A DNA stretch of 64,000 bases from Streptomyces rishiriensis (GTDB taxonomy: Bacteria > Actinomycetota > Actinomycetes > Streptomycetales > Streptomycetaceae). Of the stretch, positions 1 to 8,365 are shown piece by piece. A program made the translations under genes and the position numbers. The notes beneath the pieces were generated by a model, which saw only the letters and a program-made list of their open reading frames with translations, was not told the DNA's origin and did no database searches. The stretch covers positions 186,001-250,000 of the forward strand of contig NZ_JAUSWV010000001.1 in NCBI RefSeq assembly GCF_030815485.1. Reading direction: 5' to 3'. Each line of letters starts with the position of its first letter. The first letter of the stretch is position 1.

Positions 1-1
1 C

Positions 2-1162
2 AGGGACGACCAGTACCGGCTGGCGGCCTCCATCGCCGCAGGACCGCGCGGCATCGTACTGGTAAGCGACGCGATCACCGCGCGGCTGATCGTCCAGTCC
101 GCCCGCCGGCCAGGACTCTCCCTGGTGTACCGCGATCTCCTGGACTTCGCCGGAGACGAGTTCTACCTCGCCTTCGACCCGGCCCTGACTGGCCGTTCCT
201 TCGGCGACACACTGCTGGCCTTCGCCACCTCCAGTGTGGTCGGCCTGCTGCGTGATGGCCGGCCGCTGCTGAACCCGCCGCCCCGCACCCTGATCGGCCC
301 CCGCGACCGGCTGATTGTCATCACCCGGGACGACGACACCGCGCGACGCAGCGACTGCTCTGGACTGGTCGACGAGTCGGTGATGACGCCCTGGCAGCTG
401 GCGAGCGCCCGGCCCGAACGGGTCCTGATCCTCGGCTGGAACCGGCGAGCCTCGCTCGTCGTCGGCCAGTTCGGCCGGTATGCCGTGCACGGCTCGGTCA
501 TTGCGGTGGTGGCGGACCGGAAAGAAGTGACGGCCGAGGAGGTACAGCAAACCGGTACGGACTTCGCACCACGGCTGACCACGACATTCCGGCCCGGAGA
601 CGTCACCCGGCCAGAGACACTCAGGAGTCTTGAGATCGACTCGTACGACAGCATCGTCGTGCTTGGTCCAGACCCCCTTCCGGGACAGCAGCCCAACGAG
701 GCCGATAACCGGACACTCGTCACACTCCTCGTTCTGCACCTGCTGGAACAGGAGAACGGACGGGAACTGCCGGTGGTCACCGAAATGACCGACGACCGCA
801 ACCGGACGCTCGCGCCTATCAGTCCCGGAGCCGACGTGATCATCAGCGCAAAGCTTGTCGGCTTGCTGATGGCCCAGATCTCCCAGAACCGGCACCTAGC
901 CGCCGTATTCGAGGAACTGTTCTCCCACACCGGCAGTCAGGTCCAGTTGCGACCGGCAGCGTCGTACGTCCTGCCTGGTTGTGAAGCGTCCTTCGCCACG
1001 GTCGTCGCAGCGGCGCAGCAACGAGGCGAATGCGCCATCGGTTACCGCTGCAACGACCGAGCCACAGCTGTTCCCGACCACGGAGTGCGTATCAACCCGG
1101 ACAAGAGCGAGCGGCGACGCTGGAATGAGCACGATGAGGTCGTGGTGATCACGCAGGACTGA
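2..1162 (+). CDS. CASTOR/POLLUX-type ion channel NAD-binding protein, 5-prime end missing
   Basis: The reading frame is open from base 2, so the gene starts outside the window. The GTG at 125 is only an internal codon. The visible part matches the cytoplasmic regulatory half of CASTOR/POLLUX-related channels of Streptomyces: the YRDLLDF stretch, a TrkA-C-like segment, and a Rossmann-type nucleotide-binding start (VLILGWNRRASLVVGQF, near base 420). A second RCK-like region follows (VVLGPDP, then VVTEMTDDRNRTL). The pore helices would lie upstream. In this family the soluble domains gate a cation channel in the membrane. The substrate ion cannot be told from this part. No operon partner is visible downstream. 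The family call is firm; the physiological role is inference. Confidence 0.8.
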   Translation, partial: RDDQYRLAASIAAGPRGIVLVSDAITARLIVQSARRPGLSLVYRDLLDFAGDEFYLAFDPALTGRSFGDTLLAFATSSVVGLLRDGRPLLNPPPRTLIGPRDRLIVITRDDDTARRSDCSGLVDESVMTPWQLASARPERVLILGWNRRASLVVGQFGRYAVHGSVIAVVADRKEVTAEEVQQTGTDFAPRLTTTFRPGDVTRPETLRSLEIDSYDSIVVLGPDPLPGQQPNEADNRTLVTLLVLHLLEQENGRELPVVTEMTDDRNRTLAPISPGADVIISAKLVGLLMAQISQNRHLAAVFEELFSHTGSQVQLRPAASYVLPGCEASFATVVAAAQQRGECAIGYRCNDRATAVPDHGVRINPDKSERRRWNEHDEVVVITQD

Positions 1163-1411
1163 CACAGCCCCTCACGACATGTTGGTCACGGGCAGGCGGC
1201 CGGGACCAACTCGGCGTTCGGGCCGAGGAAGCCCCTCGAGCCGGCCGAACGCGATCGGGGAGAGGACGCGCCTGGTTCCCCGGAAATCGTGGACCCTGCC
1301 CGGTTATGCCACGAGGTGTGCTTGCCACCCGCCGGTGAGGACCAAGGGGGTACGGGACGCCGAGGGCGATCACATCCGCCAGGACCCTCGTGTGCAGCTC
1401 CGGCATGTCTG

Positions 1412-1785
1412 TCACGCGCTCGCCCGGGCCCCGGCAGCCAGCTGAGGGAAGGCGCCCTCCCACAAGGCGCGCAAAGTGCGGCCGACGAGAGTGCACAGGA
1501 CGGCCACATCTGTATGAGCAGGTCCTTCTGTTGAGGTAGCGCGAGACGTCTTGGCCCAGGCCCTCGTGCAGCACCGTGCGGTACAGGCCCATGCGCTGGC
1601 GCGGCTTGTCCAGGTTGTAGACGGTCATACCGGACCACGCCACATGCAACGGCAGTGCCACGTCCCCGTGCTCGGGACCCCGCAATTCCTCGAGCGAGGC
1701 CGGCAACCGCTGCCGGAACTTCTCCCGGTACAGCGCAAGGTCCTCGGCGCACGCACCGGTCGGGACCGGTGTCCGCGACGCTGAT
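1412..1785 (-). pseudogene. Decayed small conserved Streptomyces protein
   Basis: Read on the minus strand, the segment encodes a continuous protein-like stretch: LYREKFRQRLPASLEEL, then LHVAWSGMTVYNLDKPRQRM, then YRTVLHEGLGQDVSRYLN. It then jumps to a second frame (QKDLLIQMWP) and to a third (VLCTLVGRTLRALWEGAF), ending at TGA near 1412. Two frameshifts are needed to join the parts. I know the pattern as a roughly 110-residue protein common in Streptomyces, but I cannot name its function. No start codon with a ribosome site is clear. The gene is probably dead. Confidence 0.6.
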
Positions 1786-2144
1786 GGTCAAGCGCTGGCA
1801 ACCATGACCCCATTGTGACGCCGTGCGCGGCACGGAGGTCGCGCCGCGCACGGTCGAGGGCGCACTCACTCCGAGCCCACCGGCGCACACCTGTCCCAGC
1901 GTGCTGCACCGCACCTTGGGCTCCCGTCCTGGGGTAGCCCTGAATGCCTCCTGGGAAGTTGCCCGCCGCGAGGTGCCAGCAGGGTCCGCGCGCGGGCCTG
2001 TCCGTGATCGGAAGTCGCTGTCCGTTCTGTCCCATAGACGACGGCGCCGTTACCGGCTATCGCGCCAATCGCTGTGTGCCCGAGGCCGGGCTCTGATGGG
2101 GCGGGATGCGGCGCAGGTCTCGGCTGTGTGGCCGCAGCGAGCGG
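1786..2144. other. Stretch without a recognisable gene
   Basis: The open frames here have no recognisable protein motif and no convincing ribosome sites. I see no strong inverted repeat. It separates the decayed gene from the 3-prime end of the HU gene. Confidence 0.5.
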
Positions 2145-2426
2145 TCACCGCCCCTTGGCGGATTCCTTGAGCTTAGAACCGGCGGAAACCTTCACGCTGT
2201 AGCCAGCCGGGATTTCGAGCGGCTCGCCGGTCTGCGGGTTACGTGCGGTGCGGGCGGCTCGATGGGTGCGTTCGAAGCTGAGGAAGCCAGGGATGGTCAC
2301 CTTCTCGTCACCCTTTGCGACAATGTCGCCTACGGTCTCGGCGAGTGCGGTCAGCACAGCGTCAGCGTCCTTGCGAGTCACCTCGGCTCGCTCGGACAGC
2401 GCAGTCACCAGTTCAGAGCGGTTCAT
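2145..2426 (-). CDS. hup: HU-family histone-like DNA-binding protein
   Basis: This 93-residue protein binds and bends DNA as a dimer and helps compact the nucleoid. It starts MNRSELVTALSERAEVTRKD and has the HU core: a helical N-terminal half, the VTIPGFLSFE strand, and the arm signature RTARNPQTGEPLEIPAG, ending VSAGSKLKESAKGR. The length equals the short HU of Streptomyces (about 93 residues); it lacks the long Lys/Ala tail of the second, sporulation-type HU. The start is the ATG at 2426, supported by GGAGA seven bases upstream; an upstream in-frame ATG has no such site. It stands alone beside an IS110-family element. Streptomyces usually carries a housekeeping hup elsewhere, so this may be an extra copy. 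Confidence 0.9.
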   Translation of the reverse strand: MNRSELVTALSERAEVTRKDADAVLTALAETVGDIVAKGDEKVTIPGFLSFERTHRAARTARNPQTGEPLEIPAGYSVKVSAGSKLKESAKGR

Positions 2427-2725
2427 GTGAGTTCTCCATGTGCTTGGATCATGCCGGTCCAAGTCCTGGGCAGGACAGGACACCCCATCCTGACACCGGG
2501 CACTGACATTGATGCTGATACTCGGGTTCCGGTGGTCGTGACCCGGGCACTGACTGACGCCCTGCTGGACTGTCTTCGCGTTGTTCTGTCCGGCCGCCGG
2601 GATCTGTTCTCATGGCCCCGGCCGGGCGGAACATGACCTGATAGGAGCTTGGTCAGAAGCCCCTTCAATGTCCTGTCTGCGCCACCCGGCCGGCGCCTAC
2701 CTTCGGCTGGGAAGGCTGTATCAGC
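2427..2725 (+). other. Non-coding 5-prime region of the IS110-type element (candidate guide RNA region)
   Basis: No protein gene is convincing here. IS110-family elements of one group carry a non-coding left end before the recombinase, from which a structured bridge RNA is made; that is family knowledge. This 299-bp stretch is in the right place and of adequate size. An 8-base word, ATAGGAGC, occurs at 2641-2648 and again just after the transposase at 3946-3953, and could mark an element end. If 2641 were the true left end, only 85 bp of leader would remain, too short for a typical bridge RNA, so the border is unsettled. Confidence 0.3.
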
Positions 2726-3940
2726 ATGACATCAGAGGGTGCGGCGGACATCGTGGACCAGGATGTGTTCGGCGGGGTCGACTCCCACACCGACACCGTC
2801 CACGTCGCTGTCATCAGCGACAACGGAGGCCATCTCGCCGACGCGGAGTTCGCCACCACCACCGCCGGATACGCGGCGGCCCTGGCCTTCCTGACCGCCC
2901 ACGGGCGGGTGATCGCGGTCGGGGTGGAAGGCACCTCGTCCTACGGGGCCGGCTTCACCCGGACTGCCCGCTCCCACGGACACCAGGTCATCGAGGTCAA
3001 CCGCCCCGACAAGGCCGAACGTCGCCGCACCGGCAAGTCCGACCCCATCGACGCCTACGCCGCCGCACGCGCCGCCCTGTCCGGACGCGCCACCAGTTCC
3101 CCCAAGGACGACACGGTCGGTGGGATACGCGCCTTGCACAACACCGCCCGCTCGGCCGTCAAGGCCCGCACCGCCGCGCTCAACCAGATCGGCCAGGTCC
3201 TCGTCACCGCTCCGGAGGCGATCCGCTCGAAGTACGGGCAGCTCAAGGGCACCGACCGCACCGAGGCCCTGGCTCGGCTGCGACCGGCCGGCGACGCCCT
3301 GCACACCGCTGTCCTGACCGCGCTGAAAAGCCTCGCCCGCCGCGTCAAGGAACTCACTGCCGAGCACGAGACGCTGACGCGGGCCCTGGATGCCGAAGTC
3401 ACCACACACAACCCCGGCCTGCGGGCGACCTACGGTGTCGGCCCCGACACCGCCGCGCAGCTGCTGATCACCGCGGGCGGCAATCCCGAACGGATGCGAA
3501 CCGAGGCGTCCTTCGCGGCTCTGTGCGGAGCCGCCCCGGTCCCCGCATCCAGCGGCCGAACCAACCGCCACCGCCTCTCCAGGGGCGGGGACCGGACCGC
3601 CAACTCCGCGCTCTACCGCATCGCCCTGGTCCGTATGTCCGGCGACGTCCGAACTCGCGCCTACGTCACACGGCAAGTCGCCGCCGGACGGACGAAGAAA
3701 GAGATTATCCGGATGTTGAAGCGGGCCATCGCCCGGGAGATGTTCCGCTGTCTCACCACCACGCTCAACATTCCAGGCATAGCCGACCTACGGCCTCTGC
3801 GGCAGGCCAAGAACATCACCCTCACCACCGTCGCCCAGCACTTCGGCGTCTGGCCCACCACCATCTCCAGACTCGAAAGGGGACTCAGCAGGGACGACGA
3901 CCTCGCTCACGCCTACCGCGACTGGCTCCGAGCCGCTTGA
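2726..3940 (+). CDS. IS110-family transposase with a C-terminal HTH-like segment
   Basis: The 404-residue protein catalyses excision and integration of its element. It shows the IS110 layout: an N-terminal RuvC-like DEDD domain with D in GGVDSHTDT, E in VGVEGTSSYG and DD in KSDPIDAYAAARAAL; a helical linker; and the C-terminal Transposase_20 domain with the conserved serine region (PASSGRTNRHRLSRGGDR). All the acidic residues are present, so it may be active. Beyond the usual end, residues about 350-404 read LTTVAQHFGVWPTTISRLERG, which looks like an XRE-type helix-turn-helix. That extension is unusual to my knowledge of the family. The ATG at 2726 has GGAAGG upstream. Confidence 0.88.
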   Translation: MTSEGAADIVDQDVFGGVDSHTDTVHVAVISDNGGHLADAEFATTTAGYAAALAFLTAHGRVIAVGVEGTSSYGAGFTRTARSHGHQVIEVNRPDKAERRRTGKSDPIDAYAAARAALSGRATSSPKDDTVGGIRALHNTARSAVKARTAALNQIGQVLVTAPEAIRSKYGQLKGTDRTEALARLRPAGDALHTAVLTALKSLARRVKELTAEHETLTRALDAEVTTHNPGLRATYGVGPDTAAQLLITAGGNPERMRTEASFAALCGAAPVPASSGRTNRHRLSRGGDRTANSALYRIALVRMSGDVRTRAYVTRQVAAGRTKKEIIRMLKRAIAREMFRCLTTTLNIPGIADLRPLRQAKNITLTTVAQHFGVWPTTISRLERGLSRDDDLAHAYRDWLRAA

Positions 3941-4204
3941 CAGCAATAGGAGCATCAGCGCTGGGGTGGAGGTGGGTCCGGAGACGAGCGCAGGTCGCTT
4001 TCAGTCCCGTGGAGGAGATGCTTGCCGCGTGAGTGTGACGTCCCCCGCACGGCGAGATCGGCGGAGATGCCCTTGCCGTGGACGCCTGCCGCCGCAACCC
4101 ACGACCGCGCGGACTGCCCGGACGCTACCGCCACCTATGAGCAGGCACTGCAGTCCTGTCTGCTGCAGCCGCCGTGGCGCCCATCTGCCAGACGACGCGG
4201 CGCA

Positions 4205-4541
4205 TCAGTGGCGGCCGCCGCGGCGGTGGCCCCAGGACTGGTCGTCGACGAAGCGGCCCTGGTCGTCGCGAAGGTCGAGGTGTCGTGGTCGTTGTTCCAC
4301 ACGTAGGCACGGCGGTCCTGGTGGAGGTCGGTGCGGATGTCACGGCCCTCACCGGTGTGGACAGGGACGGTGGCGCGGCCAGCCAGACGGCAATGATCGA
4401 AGTGGCTTGTGGCCGGACTCGTCCTTCAATGTCCAACCGTCCAGGTTGACCGCGTTGTGGGTGGTGTTGGTCAGCTCGACCCCCTCGCTGTTCAGCGACC
4501 GGTTGGAGCGGGTGTCACGCCCCTAGGAGTCGTACTGCACT
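4205..4541 (-). pseudogene. Broken lamin-tail-domain secreted protein gene
   Basis: This is a decayed copy of the intact lamin-tail gene at 6855-7334. Minus-strand reading gives VQYDS, then a TAG stop, then GRDTRSNRSLNSEGVELTN and LDGWTLKDESGH. After a frame change it gives RLAGRATVPVHTGEGRD and RRAYVWNNDHDT. After another shift it gives GRFVDDQSWGHRRGGRH and a stop. There is thus one nonsense codon and at least two frameshifts. The signal peptide is missing: sequence beyond 4541 does not match. The similarity shows tandem duplication followed by loss. Confidence 0.85.
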
Positions 4542-4946
4542 TTTCTGCGGCCGAGGCCGAGTGCCTGGTGGTCGACGAAGTGCTGTACCAGCAGGTGTGG
4601 TCGTGGAGGGCGGTCGCCTACGCGGTGAAAGGCTCTGCGGGGCTTCAGCCGGACGATCGTCCGCAGGCAATAGGTGAGACCCGGGGACACTGTCCCCTCC
4701 ACACCCACAACGCCCACAACACGACCCGCCACACCGGCATTCCGCGCCGTCCACCGGCCGGGCGGACTCCCGTCCCGGCTCGGGGAAACACAGGACAGAA
4801 GCCCTACCACCACCTTCCCCTCAACGTGGCCGTACGGACGCGTCACGCGCTGCGCGCCTCGCGCCGCCGTCTTCTTCGCCCATTTACCTGGTGGCCTGCG
4901 GCGTCTCCGCTGGGGTCGTGCGGCAGTTGAGGTTGCGGAAGCCGTG
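4542..4946. other. Stretch without a supported gene
   Basis: Several short frames exist but none has a known motif. A compact palindrome, GGGGACACTGTCCCC, lies at 4683-4697. Words resembling the lamin-tail genes (for example a VRLKPRR-like reading on the minus strand) suggest that more decayed repeat material may be present, but I cannot align it with certainty. Confidence 0.4.
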
Positions 4947-5052
4947 CACCACGAGGAAGTGCAGCGCAGCCACCGGAGGCCGTATCACCCGTACCCTTCG
5001 TGGTGTCTACGGCGTCGCATAGCGGGCGCCAAACCACTGGAGGCAATACCCC
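4947..5052 (+). promoter_or_regulatory. Leader of the orphan rpoA with an inverted repeat and ribosome site
   Basis: CACCACGA (4947-4954) and TCGTGGTG (4998-5005) form a perfect inverted repeat in the RNA leader. A strong ribosome site, GGAGG, lies a few bases before the GTG at 5053. From memory, the region just before normal Streptomyces rpoA contains a very similar string, including the words before the GGAGG, so the duplication may have carried part of the native upstream region. I see no clear -35/-10 pair. Confidence 0.5.
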
Positions 5053-6072
5053 GTGCTGATTGCTCAGCGTCCGTCCCTGACCGAAGAGATCGTCGACGAG
5101 TTTCGCTCCCGGTTCGTGATCGAGCCGCTGGAGCCGGGCTTCGGTTACACCCTCGGCAACTCCCTGCGCCGGACCCTCCTGTCCTCGATCCCGGGTGCGG
5201 CGGTCACGTCCATCCGTATCGACGGCGTGCTGCACGAGTTCACCACCGTGCCGGGCGTCAAGGAGGACGTCACCGACCTGATCCTCAACATCAAGCAGCT
5301 GGTCGTCTCCTCGGAGCACGACGAGCCGGTCGTGATGTACCTGCGCAAGCAGGGCCCGGGCCTGGTCACCGCCGCCGACATCGCGCCCCCGGCCGGTGTC
5401 GAGGTGCACAACCCCGACCTCGTCCTCGCCACGCTCAACGGCAAGGGCAAGCTGGAGATGGAGCTGACCGTCGAGCGCGGTCGCGGTTACGTCTCCGCCG
5501 TGCAGAACAAGCAGCTGGGTCAGGAGATCGGGCGCGTCCCGGTCGACTCGATCTACTCGCCGGTTCTCAAGGTCACGTACAAGGTCGAGGCCACGCGTGT
5601 CGAGCAGCGCACCGACTTCGACAAGCTGATCGTCGACGTCGAGACCAAGCAGGCCATGCGTCCCCGTGACGCCATGGCCTCCGCCGGTAAGACGCTGGTC
5701 GAGCTGTTCGGTCTCGCCCGCGAGCTGAACATCGACGCCGAGGGCATCGACATGGGCCCGTCCCCCACGGACGCCGCTCTCGCCGCTGATCTCGCCCTGC
5801 CGATCGAGGAGCTCCAGCTCACAGTCCGTTCGTACAACTGCCTCAAGCGCGAGGGCGTACACATGGTGGGTGAGCTCCTGGCACGCTCCGAAGCCGACCT
5901 GCTGGACATCCGCAACTTCGGTGCGAAGTCCATCGACGAGGTCAAGGCGAAACTGGCCGGCATGGGCCTGGGCCTCAAGGACAGCCCGCCCGGATTCGAC
6001 CCGACCGCCGCCGCCGACGCCTTCAGCGCCGACGACGCGGACGCGGGCTTCGTGGAGACCGAGCAATACTGA
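5053..6072 (+). CDS. rpoA: RNA polymerase alpha subunit, orphan second copy
   Basis: The 339-residue protein is a full-length alpha subunit. Residues about 1-230 form the dimerisation/assembly domain ([49 protein letters not shown]). A linker follows, then the DNA-binding C-terminal domain ([38 protein letters not shown]), ending FVETEQY. Residues equivalent to the E. coli UP-element contacts (R265, N268, K271, G296, S299, E302) are all present, so it should be functional. It is not in the normal rpsM-rpsK-rpsD-rpoA-rplQ operon: an IS110-type element and lamin-tail genes flank it. Compared with the housekeeping protein as I remember it, most changes fall in the C-terminal domain. The GTG start with GGAGG upstream is the one used in the genus. 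Confidence 0.96.
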   Translation: MLIAQRPSLTEEIVDEFRSRFVIEPLEPGFGYTLGNSLRRTLLSSIPGAAVTSIRIDGVLHEFTTVPGVKEDVTDLILNIKQLVVSSEHDEPVVMYLRKQGPGLVTAADIAPPAGVEVHNPDLVLATLNGKGKLEMELTVERGRGYVSAVQNKQLGQEIGRVPVDSIYSPVLKVTYKVEATRVEQRTDFDKLIVDVETKQAMRPRDAMASAGKTLVELFGLARELNIDAEGIDMGPSPTDAALAADLALPIEELQLTVRSYNCLKREGVHMVGELLARSEADLLDIRNFGAKSIDEVKAKLAGMGLGLKDSPPGFDPTAAADAFSADDADAGFVETEQY

Positions 6073-6260
6073 ACGCTGCGCTGCGCCGGTCATAGAGACA
6101 CCTCGCGAATAGGGACAGGCGAACCTCCACGCTGTTCCCTGCTCGCTGGGCGGCCTTCACCGGTCCGCGTTCGCGCGCAAACCCTGGCGAAGGCAGCCGA
6201 CGATAGGGGTGGGAGTCCAGTGCGCAGCGGTCGCGCGACTCCTGCCGGCCGGCGTGCGGG

Positions 6261-6734
6261 TCAGTGGCGGCTGCCGCGGTGGTGGGCCCAGGAGTAGTCG
6301 TCGACGAAGCGGCCGTGGTCGTCGCGCAGGGTCGCGGTGTCGCGCTCGTTGTCCCAGACATAGGTGCGGCGGTTCTGGTAGAGGTCGCCTCGGGTGTCAT
6401 GGCCCTCGCCGGTGTGGACGCGGACTGTGGAGCGGGGGGCCAGGCGGTAGTGGTGGAAGGTGTAGGTGTGGCCGTCCTCATCGGCGAGGGTCCAGCCGTC
6501 GAGGTTGACCGCGTGGCGGGTGGGGTTGGTCAGCTGCACCCGCTCCTTGTTCAGCGAGCGAGTGGAACGGTCGTCGCGCCCCGGGGAGTCGTACTGCACC
6601 GCCGAGATATCCACCGTGGGGCGCTGGGAACGTGTGTGGTCGGCCGCGGCGGCCGGCAACACCGACACCGAGGCCAGGGCACCAGCGGCCAGTGCGGCGG
6701 CGGCCAGACGGCGGGCGGTGACAGACGCGGACAC
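6261..6734 (-). CDS. Secreted lamin-tail-domain protein
   Basis: This 157-residue exported protein begins with a Sec signal peptide (positive SVTARR, hydrophobic LAAAALAAGALASVSVL, then a probable cut after PAAA). The mature part is one lamin-tail (LTD) immunoglobulin-like fold: VDISAVQYDSPG, then RVQLTNPTRHAVNLDGWTL, YTFHHYRLAPRSTVRVHTG and TYVWDNERDTATLRDDHG. LTD domains are known in many secreted bacterial proteins; their binding partner here is unknown. The start is a GTG (6734) eight bases after AGGGGGA. It is about 70 percent like the neighbour at 6855-7334 by eye, so the two arose by tandem duplication. The C-terminus is His/Arg rich. Confidence 0.88.
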   Translation of the reverse strand: MSASVTARRLAAAALAAGALASVSVLPAAAADHTRSQRPTVDISAVQYDSPGRDDRSTRSLNKERVQLTNPTRHAVNLDGWTLADEDGHTYTFHHYRLAPRSTVRVHTGEGHDTRGDLYQNRRTYVWDNERDTATLRDDHGRFVDDYSWAHHRGSRH

Positions 6735-6854
6735 GGAAGTCCCCCTGATGGAGCGAGCGCGCTCCCCCGTGCGGGAGCCGCGACGGCTGCCGCACGGGGA
6801 CGCGAAGGTGGTGACGGCCGGACTGCCGTCTTTCGTTCCGGGCTACCGCACGGG

Positions 6855-7334
6855 TCAGTGGTGGCCGCTGCGGCGGTGGCCCCAGGACTGGTCGTCGACG
6901 AAGCGGCCGTGGTCGTTGCGCAGGGTGGCGGTGTCGTGGTCGTTGTTCCACACGTAGGCGCGGCGGTCCTGGTAGAGGTCGGTGCGGGTGTCGCGTCCCT
7001 CACCGGTGTGGATCCTGACCGTGGCGCGGCCGGCCAGGCGGTAGTGGTCGAAGGTGTACGTGTGGCCGGACTCGTCCTTCAAGGTCCAGCCGTCCAGGTT
7101 CATGGCATTGCGGGTGGTGTTGGTCAGCTCCACCCACTCGCTGTTCAGCGACCGGTTGGAGCGGGTGTCACGCCCCGGGGAGTCGTACTGCACCTTCGAA
7201 ATCTCCACCACCGGGCGGCTGGGACGGGCGTGATCGGCGGCCGTCGCCGGCAGCGCCGCCACCGAGACTAGAGCACCAGCAGCGAGAGCGGCAGCGGCCA
7301 GACGACGGGCGGTAACAGAAGCAGAAGCGGACAA
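6855..7334 (-). CDS. Secreted lamin-tail-domain protein, paralogue
   Basis: The 159-residue product has the same plan as the gene just downstream (6261-6734): a Sec signal peptide (SVTARRLAAAALAAGALVSV, probable cut after PATA), then an LTD fold with VEISKVQYDSPG, WVELTNTTRNAMNLDGWTL, RLAGRATVRIHTGEGRD and RRAYVWNNDHDTATLRNDHG. A TTG start at 7334 is preceded by GGGGGA at proper spacing. The broken copy at 4205-4541 is closer to this gene than to the other paralogue. The gap of about 120 bp between the two intact genes leaves room for separate promoters. The function is unknown beyond being extracellular. Confidence 0.87.
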   Translation of the reverse strand: MSASASVTARRLAAAALAAGALVSVAALPATAADHARPSRPVVEISKVQYDSPGRDTRSNRSLNSEWVELTNTTRNAMNLDGWTLKDESGHTYTFDHYRLAGRATVRIHTGEGRDTRTDLYQDRRAYVWNNDHDTATLRNDHGRFVDDQSWGHRRSGHH

Positions 7335-7544
7335 GGAAGTCCCCCAGATGGTGCGGGCACCCTTCCAGATGAGGCCTTATCGGCCGCCGTGGAAGTCGGT
7401 GCGGTGTGCGGGTGGCGACCGGGCCGGCCGCGCACCCACACTCTGTCCACCGTGTGAGGGAGTTGGGATGGAAACATGGGCTGTGTTACCTGTTGCCCGT
7501 ATTTCTGTGACTCTTGAGTGCATCGTCCATTTATGCCAGTGGCG

Positions 7545-7916
7545 TCATGTTGACGGCTGGATGGATCCCACAGCCCTTGCAGCAGCTGGTTTTCCCCCGA
7601 GATCGTCACCGTGGCCCGGCCGGCCATCACCCGAAAGTGAGTAACAGCGTGCGCCCTCATGGCAGCTGGGCATGGGAGCAGAATTTGTGCCGCCTGCGGC
7701 CAGCGCCGTGTCAGCTTTTCGTCGGGATGCGCGCGCGATCTCGCGCGCCAGGCGGTCCGCGTCCCGCGCGGCCGCTCCGCCTTCCTCAGCGGCTGTGCGC
7801 AGCACTCTGACCAGCTCATACGCCTCGTCAAGCGTCAGCAGGCGCAACCGCTCGGTGTCGTGCTCCATGGGCGCGAAGCCGATCTCATCGAGGTCAAGGT
7901 GTTCGTAACCGTCCAT
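7545..7916 (-). CDS. Small conserved Streptomyces protein, function unknown
   Basis: The protein starts MDGYEHLDLDEIGFAPMEH and continues DTERLRLLTLDEAYELVRVL, then ADRLAREIARASRRKA. This acidic, helical pattern is one I know from short Streptomyces proteins of about 70 residues. Beyond that the frame runs on to 123 residues with a sequence lacking any known pattern, which suggests the original stop was lost by a frameshift. There is no signal peptide or membrane segment. It lies beside a tpg-like relic, in decayed DNA. It could be a pseudogene. Confidence 0.45.
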   Translation of the reverse strand: MDGYEHLDLDEIGFAPMEHDTERLRLLTLDEAYELVRVLRTAAEEGGAAARDADRLAREIARASRRKADTALAAGGTNSAPMPSCHEGARCYSLSGDGRPGHGDDLGGKPAAARAVGSIQPST

Positions 7917-8019
7917 GATCAAGGCAACGTCACAGACCGTTGGCAGGACACGGCCGGACAAGGCCTGCGGCCCCGGCCTGCCGTAGGTAGAGCCCACCCA
8001 TTCCCGGGCTGCGTACTCG

Positions 8020-8240
8020 GCCGGCGGCGGCGCTTGCGGACCCGCGGCTGCCAGCGCTGCGGCACCGCCTCATCGACCTTCGACGCGCCTTGGGCGGTGG
8101 GTGCTTGCGGACGCCGCGCCGGTAGCGGTTGACGGAGTCGGCGGTGACACCGATCTCCGCCGCCACGGCTTTCGCACTGCCCAACTGGCGGATCAGCAAG
8201 CTGATCCGGGCCTTCAGCGTCCTGGGACGCTCCTGAGTGA
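8020..8240 (-). pseudogene. Relic of a Tpg-like telomere terminal-protein gene
   Basis: The minus strand encodes ERPRTLKARISLLIRQLGSA, then AKAVAAEIGVTADSVNRYRR and GVRKHPPPKA. After a frameshift it continues VDEAVPQRWQPRVRKRRRR. This is the N-terminal helix-turn-helix part of Tpg-like proteins, which prime and cap the ends of linear Streptomyces replicons; the RWQPRVR motif is characteristic. The rest of the protein (the VETRARFGYTA region onward) is absent. A second relic with the same motifs lies at 53839-54030, same strand. Confidence 0.65.
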
Positions 8241-8365
8241 ACGACACGCGAGGGAGGTGGTAGCTGCTCGGCGAACCGCTGCAGCCCCCGGGCCTACGGC
8301 CTGCCAGCTCTCCCCCAAGGCGACGGGCCGGTCGGCCCGAGATGCTCGAGTAGGCTGCGCTGGCC

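Noticed and set aside
4843..6093. A 416-residue frame opposite rpoA
   Set aside because: It is a shadow of the strongly conserved rpoA gene, with no known motif.
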